Assembly (NCBI RefSeq): GCF_027943255.1
Contig: NC_072894.1
Coordinates: 57,477,601 to 57,541,600 of the forward strand
Direction: 5' to 3'
Length of the DNA: 64,000 bases
Origin: Anastrepha obliqua
Taxonomy: Eukaryota; Arthropoda; Insecta; Diptera; Tephritidae
In this document: piece after piece, positions 58,300-64,000 of the stretch
How positions within the stretch are numbered: the first letter of the stretch is position 1
Layout: each line of letters starts with the position of its first letter
Notes under the pieces: generated by a model
Seen by the model: only the letters and a program-made list of their open reading frames with translations
Databases searched by the model: none
Told to the model about the DNA's origin: nothing
Program-made: the position numbers and the translations under genes

Positions 58300-58615
58300 T
58301 CGGCACAGTGGACGAGTTAGACGTTAAAGCGCAAAGGCATCGATGTTACGGTCGCATTCTGGGAATGAGTAATGATAAAACTGGAAAAGGGATCTTCGAA
58401 ACAAATCCACAAGGCGATAAAAGAAGCCGGGAAGAAGAAGGCGAAGAAGATCGGCCGTATAAGGATCGAGAAATGACATAGAAGAACACTCACGAGCTAT
58501 GGGCATAACTGATGTCAAAAGAAGAGCTGAAGATCGAGTTACTTCGAGGCGAATAATAACGGATGCAATGGGTCACACTGAACTGCGATACTATGATGGA
58601 GATTGTTAGGAATAA
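58300..58615 (+). pseudogene. LINE C-terminus of RTE-like or similar type
   Basis: VKAQRHRCYGRILGMSNDKT (58330 onward) followed by KRSREEEGEED in the frame from 58284, then in another frame IEEHSRAMGITDVKRRAEDR and ITDAMGHTELRYYDGD up to TAG near 58608. The 'RC-x-GHILRM' type start and 'IEE-x-A-x-G-x-x-x-x-x-A-x-DR' end resemble the region after RT in endonuclease/RT LINEs. The family is not certain. Confidence 0.45.
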
Positions 58616-58629
58616 GTAGAGTTTGTGAA

Positions 58630-59803
58630 TTATGAACGATGACTGTGCTGCGTTTGCGTGAACCACTTTATGCTGCTGATGAAATTCATTGGATTTTTAA
58701 TGTCAACGCTAGCTATATTAGCAGGCGTGGCAAAGAAGTAGGATCTTAGCCCCGCCAGAGCAGGGCAGCTAAGGAGAAGGTGCTGAGATGATTCCACCTC
58801 ATCCTCCATACATCCAGCGCAAAAAGGACTCGAGGTAATTCCAAGTCTCACAACTTGCATTCCTCGCGCGTAGTGTCCTGTGAGAAAACCCACGAAATTC
58901 GAAAGCTGATATTTTGTCACACTCTGAAGCTCGCCCGAGCGCCTCCGATCCACACGTGGCCAGAAGGATTTCGCGACTTTACAAGTGTGTGTACTTGCCT
59001 AACGCTCGCCCAACGGATCCCAATTCTCTCCCTTCGCGGGGAAATCACCTCACATGTCCCGTGTTTGGCCAGCTCATCCGCCTCTCAGTTTCCCGCAATG
59101 TCGCTGTGACCAGGAACCCAGATGAGGCTTATGTCAAAGAATTCGAACGCAGTTGAAAGTGAGGCCAGGCATTCCCTGACCAGTTTCGAATGCACCGTCA
59201 GGGCCCTTATTGCCGTTTGGCTGTCGGAGTAAATATTTACTTTCTTGACTGTTAGTACGCATGTTAGCAGCCAATCAGCTGCCTCCTGGATTGCGGCTAC
59301 CTCTGCTTGAACACACCGAGACCATTCCGGTAACCTGAATTTGAGTCTGATCGGCAGCTCCTCGCAAAAAACTCCTCCGTCAACCTTTCCTTCAACCTTC
59401 GATCCATCCGTGAACAAGTTCACCAGGTCCTGTCCCCAAGTGTAGCCCCCCGTCCACTCTTCCCTTGATGGAATATGAGTGGAGAAAGGACCGGTTGGAC
59501 TAAGCGAGGGTATACTTTGATCCGTTGACAGGGGAATGAACTCGAAGTTTCTAGGGACGCTTGAGTGCCCATAAGTGAGGTTGAGCCTATAGCCCTCTGA
59601 TTGCGGTACGTGCAGAGACAATTTTGCCTGCGATGTCCCCAGGTACCGCAAGAGTAGGAGTCGTTCGAAGCACCCCACTGATTCCAATGAGTGCCGGCCG
59701 CTGAACTCTCCAGCTTCTTCACCAGTGTTGTCCTCTCTGGTGAGTTCCACCAGACTATGACTTCATATAAAAATATAAGCTTTACAATAATATTATAGAA
59801 CAA
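58630..59803 (-). pseudogene. LINE ORF2 thumb, RNase H and C-terminus
   Basis: Minus strand, three open blocks. From about 59800: EVIVWWNSPERTTLVKKLES (RT thumb end), then a shift into the 221-codon frame 59750-59085. This holds a linker and a well-kept RNase H with FTDGSKVEGKVDGGVF, RCVQAEVAAIQEAAD, VNIYSDSQTAIRAL and LIWVPGHSDIAGN; the full Asp/Glu/Asp set is visible, and a stop replaces Glu directly after AGN. After one more shift, 58953-58630 gives FVGFLTGHYARGMQ, FCAGCMEDEVESSQHLLLSC and PALAGLRSYFFATPANI. Only a few lesions, so it is relatively young. It is 5' truncated and of the I/LOA/R1 group with RNase H. Confidence 0.88.
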
Positions 59804-59809
59804 AAAAAC

Positions 59810-61165
59810 TACTCTAGGCGAAAGGCCCCATCTTTCGCCAAGGCGATTGTATTTATTACTGGTATTATTCCTGTAACAGGGTTTTTCTATTAAACTCCAG
59901 TACTTGAACTCTCAACAATAATTTAGGTTTTTCCCTACAGGGTATGCGCATATGTACAAATGTATACGTTTTCTGTTCGTATATTAAATCATATACAATT
60001 ATACTATACCTCACAAATATTTAGTTGGTTTAATTGCATTAAACTCTATTATAAGAAAATTCTCTTTGTGCGCCGCATGTGCGTGTGTGAACGCTTCGTT
60101 GTCTTTGAATTGAGTTAGAAGAGTGGTTAACCACTAACAAACTCATATGTCTTTGCCTAGTAATTGTCAGTATTTTAAGTTAACAAAGTAAGAAATAACC
60201 CACTTTAGACTGCAACAAGGCTGAAGTAATTAAATGGTATCCAAAGGATTTTTTTTTTTGCTGCACGTATCATAATTGAAGCATTTTTGTAATAAAATTC
60301 GCATTGAAGCGCTAATGTGCATGAATAGGAAGTGAGTCCTTGTAAGTGCCGCAAATATTTATATGTTTCCTCCCCGCAAGGCTGTTTTCTTCATGCCATC
60401 ACTTTGTGCCGTACACATAACACAAAGGTACCGTGAAACAAGCATAACTTCCAGACTTACATAAGTAGGCATGAATGCAGGTGGGCGTGAAACGTAAAAT
60501 TTGTGCGATGCGCAAGGTTGCAAATAACGCTTACTCACAATTCTGTCCGAAACAATGATCCTATTTAAATGTTTCTCTAATGCAGACGCTCCAAGCAATA
60601 AGGCTCAATAAATATGAAAGCAGTATGACCATAGTGCACACTAACTACACGAGCTATGAAGTTTAAATAAAAATAAGCAAACGGGCTCACTCCGAAGTAC
60701 CAGAACTTCGTATCGCTCAGCTCGCAATCAATATTTATTGATAGCAAACATTTACAGACTCCATTCAAAAATGTGTGTAATTGAATTAATATATTAATTG
60801 AATTAAAGCTATATTTTTGCCAGATTAAAATCTAAAATTTTCAAAACAAATTACAAACACAATACAATGTAGGTCCAGATTTTGACACGTACAACGGTCT
60901 ATGCGAGATCTTAAAACGAACAGATGTGTGCTGCCAATTATGTTAAGGTAATTTTGCTATAGCTCGAGAACTGGAAACACTGTGGCGTTCGTAAAATGTG
61001 TATGTATTGGAGAAGAGGTGCTTTTGATTTAGTCGAAGCTGCAAGGCGAAGGCACTTGAGAGTGTTTGGCTATTTGCATGTGATAACGTCGAAACCAAGG
61101 GTCGTGAGTAGCTAGTGGTCCGCGAACCAAACTGGCTAGGGAGGAGTCCTGAACAAAAACCAAAA
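59810..61165. other. non-coding stretch; right end may be LINE 5' UTR
   Basis: AT-rich to about 60900. From about 61020 to 61170 the base composition becomes GC-richer, as in the LINE genes that follow, and this part probably belongs to its 5' UTR. I cannot place the element's exact first base. Confidence 0.4.
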
Positions 61166-61170
61166 AGGTA

Positions 61171-62436
61171 ATGGAAAACGATGGATTAACTACTCCAGGT
61201 GGAATCCACACAAGTGGCAATCCACCCGCTTCGGCGGCAGGGGCATGGATTCTGGAGGCCCCAACCATTACCCAAGTCTCTCAGCTCTACGAGCGAGAGC
61301 GCATCCTGGAGGAGACGGGGGTTGCTATCGCAATCTCCTCTCCTTCAGAGTCTGAAAAACGTTTCCCTGCTTCTGAGGGCCTGAGTTGTGAGGTCTCTTC
61401 GGTGGCTGCACGACCTCCCAAAGAAGCAGGGAAATCGAAGAGCGCGGCAAGGAGGAAGAGAAGAAAGCGGCGGGCTAAGCTCATGCGGGAGAAATCCTCA
61501 TGTGGCTCTGCCGGCCCTTCTGCGTCTGTGTCTTCCAAACGACCTCGGTCAGCGGAAGTGACACCCACGGAAGCTACCGGGTCTTCGGTGGGCACAGGCA
61601 CTCCCAAGTTGTCTCGCTCTCGAGGCAAGCGGAGAAGGACGGCGGCTGAAAGCAGCACACCTCCCTGCCCTGCGGTTGCCGCCAATGGCCGAGCCACGAC
61701 CCCCCAAGGTACGAGCGCGGTCTTGGCGCCAGTCAATGTGGCGGGAAAAGGTTCTGCTGAGCCACGTCTCTATCGGCGCCTCGACAAAAAGTCCAGCACA
61801 GCTGTCTGCCCGGCGAAATCTTCGTCAGTGGAGGATCGGGAGCTGGACCTTCGCCCAAGCACATCCAAGGGTGCGGCCAAGCCATCCTATAGCGAGAAGG
61901 CTGCTGGCCCACGACCTGTGGCTGTGATTGGAAAGCTGGGGCCTGACCATCAGCTGACGGATGCAGAAATCAAACACTGCAAAAGCCAGCTGATGCGTCG
62001 GGTTATTGCCTCCGGTCCGGAAGCCAACGCGAAGGGCTATGAGACAAAGGACGGCACCATAAAGGTGACGTGCGCGTCTCTGGCCAACTTCGAGTGGATC
62101 AGGACCGTGGTCAATAACGTGCCCCCCATGGGGACCACCCGCTTCGCTGTCTACAGCGAGGAGAGTGTACCCCTCAGGAAGGCCATCTGCTGGATTCCGG
62201 ATCCAGACCTGTCTACGGCGGATGTCCTGTCCTGTCTACGTGCCCAGAATCCGGGCATCAACACGAGGCTTTGGCGAGTCGTCTCGTTTACCAAGAGTAA
62301 AAACCGGGACGGGAAGGAAGGTGCTACTCTTGTGGTGCGAGTGGACGAGGCCAGTGTTGATGTCATGGGCTCACGGTACGGGAACCGTCTGAGTCTCTTC
62401 TTTGGGACGGCCAGCTTCCATGTCTTTCCCAAATGA
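61171..62436 (+). CDS. LINE ORF1 protein (421 aa), intact
   Basis: First ORF of a non-LTR retrotransposon; its product would bind element RNA and form the ribonucleoprotein particle. Start ATG 61171; stop TGA 62434-62436. Residues about 80-250 are a disordered, Ser/Pro/Lys/Arg-rich region with basic runs such as RRKRRKRRAKL (about residue 95-106), likely nucleic-acid binding or nuclear targeting. Residues about 265-421 form a compact conserved-looking domain (LTDAEIKHCKSQLMRRVI, GTIKVTCASLANFEWI, RKAICWIPDPDL, NRLSLFFGTASFHVF) resembling the insect DUF4780-type ORF1 domain. I see no CCHC zinc knuckle. The stop overlaps the start of ORF2 as ATGA. Base use is GC-rich, unlike the flanks. No lesion was found. 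Confidence 0.85.
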   Translation: MENDGLTTPGGIHTSGNPPASAAGAWILEAPTITQVSQLYERERILEETGVAIAISSPSESEKRFPASEGLSCEVSSVAARPPKEAGKSKSAARRKRRKRRAKLMREKSSCGSAGPSASVSSKRPRSAEVTPTEATGSSVGTGTPKLSRSRGKRRRTAAESSTPPCPAVAANGRATTPQGTSAVLAPVNVAGKGSAEPRLYRRLDKKSSTAVCPAKSSSVEDRELDLRPSTSKGAAKPSYSEKAAGPRPVAVIGKLGPDHQLTDAEIKHCKSQLMRRVIASGPEANAKGYETKDGTIKVTCASLANFEWIRTVVNNVPPMGTTRFAVYSEESVPLRKAICWIPDPDLSTADVLSCLRAQNPGINTRLWRVVSFTKSKNRDGKEGATLVVRVDEASVDVMGSRYGNRLSLFFGTASFHVFPK

Positions 62437-64000
62437 TTGACTCGGACGATTCCTGTAGCTATCGTCCCTTGACGGTGACGCAAATTAACTTGCAGCATTC
62501 CAAAGCCGCTACTGCACTACTAAGTAGAAGGCTTTCCCAGCTGCACACATTACCCCACATAACAGTAGTGCAAGAGCCCTGGGTCTTTAGGGGCCGTCTC
62601 TGTGGCTTAAGTGCGCTGAAAGGGGCCACGTTACTATATGACAGGAGTTCTAGCAGACCTAGGACCGGTCTTATAGTATCATCCCATCTCACTGTGACGG
62701 GTCTTGAGCAATTCTGTTGCCAAGACCTGGTAGCGGCTGAGGTGTGTTATAGAGGTAGACGCGGATGGTCGAAGTTTGTGATTGCATCTGCTTACTTTCC
62801 TTACGATGCTCTGGAAGGGCCACCACCCGGGAAGGCCACTAGTCTCGTGAGGTTCTGTGAGCGGCGCAGTCTGGGCCTCATCCTATGTTGCGATGCTAAT
62901 GCCCAGCATACAATCTGGGGCAGCAGCAAGTGCAATGGACGGGGCTCTCGACTATTCGAATTTATCGCGTCCTCCTGCCTAGACATACAAAACAAGGGCT
63001 CACAGCCAACGTTTGTAACGTCTAGAAGACAGGAGGTGATTGATCTAACCCTACCAAACTCAAAACTTGGGTGGTCAATCAAGAACTGGAGAGTCCTTGC
63101 CGAAGATTCGTGCTCGGACCACAGGTACATTGAGTTTCAGTGTGGCGAGGAGGCACATATGCCATTGCCCTCTAGAAACCCAAGAAAAACAGACTGGCAG
63201 AAGTTTAGGGAGGCGTTGCGGGACCTTGACGTTGCGCCACCAAGACTTCGAAAAGAACAGGCCATTGAGGCGGCTGTTGAGAAACTTAACGCTGCCCTAA
63301 CCGACTGTTTTGAGTCAGCCTGTCCAACTCGACCTCTCCCGAGCCGGACTCCCGTTCCGTGGTGGAACCAAGAGCTCCAGATGTTAAGGCGTGAGTCGAG
63401 AAAACTTCTAAACCGGGCCTTCAAGACTAACCTTGCAGAGGACTGGGAGCGATACCGTGATGTTCAGAAGAACTACAAGAGGCTTATTCGGGAATCGAAA
63501 AAAGCCTCATATAGGGAATTCTGCAGCGGTATTGAATCTCTGAGTGACACGGCGAAGTTGGTTAGGATCCTGAAAAGGGACCCAACGGCAAAGCTGGGGT
63601 CACTTAGGAAATCTGATGGCTCCTTCACGGAGCGGAAAAGTGAGACACTCAGCTTGCTGATGGAGTCTCACTTTCCTGGTAATCAGATAAGCATCAGCCG
63701 GCAACAGCCCTTATTGATAGAGGCAGTTGTCAGAGCTGCTACACCTTCTCGGCATGACTGGTTCGTTGCCAGATCTGTGGTGAATGAGGCCGCCATTCGA
63801 TTTGCCATCAAATCTTTTGGCGACTACAAGTCGCCCGGACCAGATGGCATTTTTCCTGCCATGCTGAAGGAGGGTGCAGAGTTCGTGACAGCAGCCCTGA
63901 AGAAAATCTTCTCGGCATGCCTGGCACTGGCTTACATACCACGCTCTTGGAGGATGGTGAGGGTCGCTTTCATCCCAAAGGTTGGAAAAGACAACTACAC
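62433..64000 (+). CDS. LINE ORF2 polyprotein, 5' part (EN and start of RT), intact to window edge
   Basis: Starts at the ATG at 62433, overlapping the ORF1 stop by ATGA, which suggests termination-reinitiation. It is open for 522 codons to the end of the window. Residues 12-235 are an APE-type endonuclease: TQINLQHSKAAT (Asn19), VVQEPWV (Glu48), ASAYFPYD, LCCDANAQHTIWGS (Asp154, Asn156), TFVTSRRQEVIDLTL and SCSDHRY (Asp229, His230), all catalytic positions being present. Then come WWNQELQMLRRESRKLLNR and EFCSGIESL, and the RT fingers begin with YKSPGPDGIFPAML (about residue 465) and RVAFIPKVGK at the edge. The YADD box lies outside. Placement: I/LOA/R1 group, probably with RNase H further on. 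No disabling change is visible, so this may be a recently active copy. Confidence 0.9.
   Translation, partial: MIDSDDSCSYRPLTVTQINLQHSKAATALLSRRLSQLHTLPHITVVQEPWVFRGRLCGLSALKGATLLYDRSSSRPRTGLIVSSHLTVTGLEQFCCQDLVAAEVCYRGRRGWSKFVIASAYFPYDALEGPPPGKATSLVRFCERRSLGLILCCDANAQHTIWGSSKCNGRGSRLFEFIASSCLDIQNKGSQPTFVTSRRQEVIDLTLPNSKLGWSIKNWRVLAEDSCSDHRYIEFQCGEEAHMPLPSRNPRKTDWQKFREALRDLDVAPPRLRKEQAIEAAVEKLNAALTDCFESACPTRPLPSRTPVPWWNQELQMLRRESRKLLNRAFKTNLAEDWERYRDVQKNYKRLIRESKKASYREFCSGIESLSDTAKLVRILKRDPTAKLGSLRKSDGSFTERKSETLSLLMESHFPGNQISISRQQPLLIEAVVRAATPSRHDWFVARSVVNEAAIRFAIKSFGDYKSPGPDGIFPAMLKEGAEFVTAALKKIFSACLALAYIPRSWRMVRVAFIPKVGKDNY

Noticed and set aside
1..64000. CRISPR arrays, bacterial operons, tRNA or rRNA genes, LTR retrotransposons and virus-derived genes
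   Set aside because: None supported. The only tRNA-like sequences are SINE heads, tandem arrays are minisatellite or microsatellite, and no gag-pol with LTRs was recognised.

Overview
This window looks like repeat-dominated, AT-rich nuclear DNA of an insect. A higher fly, perhaps a tephritid fruit fly, is my best guess from the mix of mobile elements (mariner, Jockey- and R1/LOA/I-like LINEs, piggyBac, Transib, Helitron) and the fly-like intergenic composition; that is inference, not proof. I found no host protein-coding gene, tRNA or rRNA that I can support. Nearly everything recognisable is a transposable element or a fragment of one, in both orientations and at very different ages.

Layout. 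0-6.8 kb: decayed transposase and LINE pieces, a deleted mariner (2003-2918) and a minus-strand LINE with reverse transcriptase (RT) and RNase H (about 4010-5870). 7.4-10.35 kb: a nested stack in which an R1-like LINE is interrupted by an opposite-strand LINE and by a tRNA-derived SINE, each bounded by target-site duplications. 11-18 kb: transposase and LINE remnants and a mariner with 33-bp matching ends (14332-15495). 21.6-26 kb: four DNA-transposon derivatives in a row. 28-33.5 kb: a Jockey RT fragment, deletion derivatives of Tc1/mariner-superfamily elements, and SINE pieces. 33.5-41 kb: mostly blank sequence with two LINE 3' ends and a (TG)14 run. 41.3-44.9 kb: a full SINE and a broken piggyBac-like element. 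45-48.9 kb: a dead RT fragment followed by a Transib element (45957-48846). 51.4-55.4 kb: a LINE 3' end and a non-autonomous Helitron carrying a minisatellite. 57-60 kb: three LINE 3' ends. 61.2-64 kb: the 5' part of a GC-rich, apparently intact two-ORF LINE that runs off the window.

The most interesting object is the Transib element. Transib transposases are the relatives from which the RAG1 recombinase is thought to descend. This copy has a perfect 5-bp target duplication (CATTG), 13-bp terminal motifs starting CACACTR, a transposase with a plausible phase-correct intron, the expected acidic residues, and only one evident disabling change, an indel in an A-run. Its two ends place the same inner GGCCAAAAAT motif 10 bp apart relative to the terminus, an asymmetry that recalls the 12/23 spacing of V(D)J signals. 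Second in interest are the intact LINE at the right edge and a tRNA-headed SINE family with a T-rich tail present as two full and three partial copies.

Nothing here works together as an operon or pathway. What interactions can be inferred are those of mobile elements: insertion into one another, supply of LINE machinery to the SINE, and progressive internal deletion of the DNA transposons.
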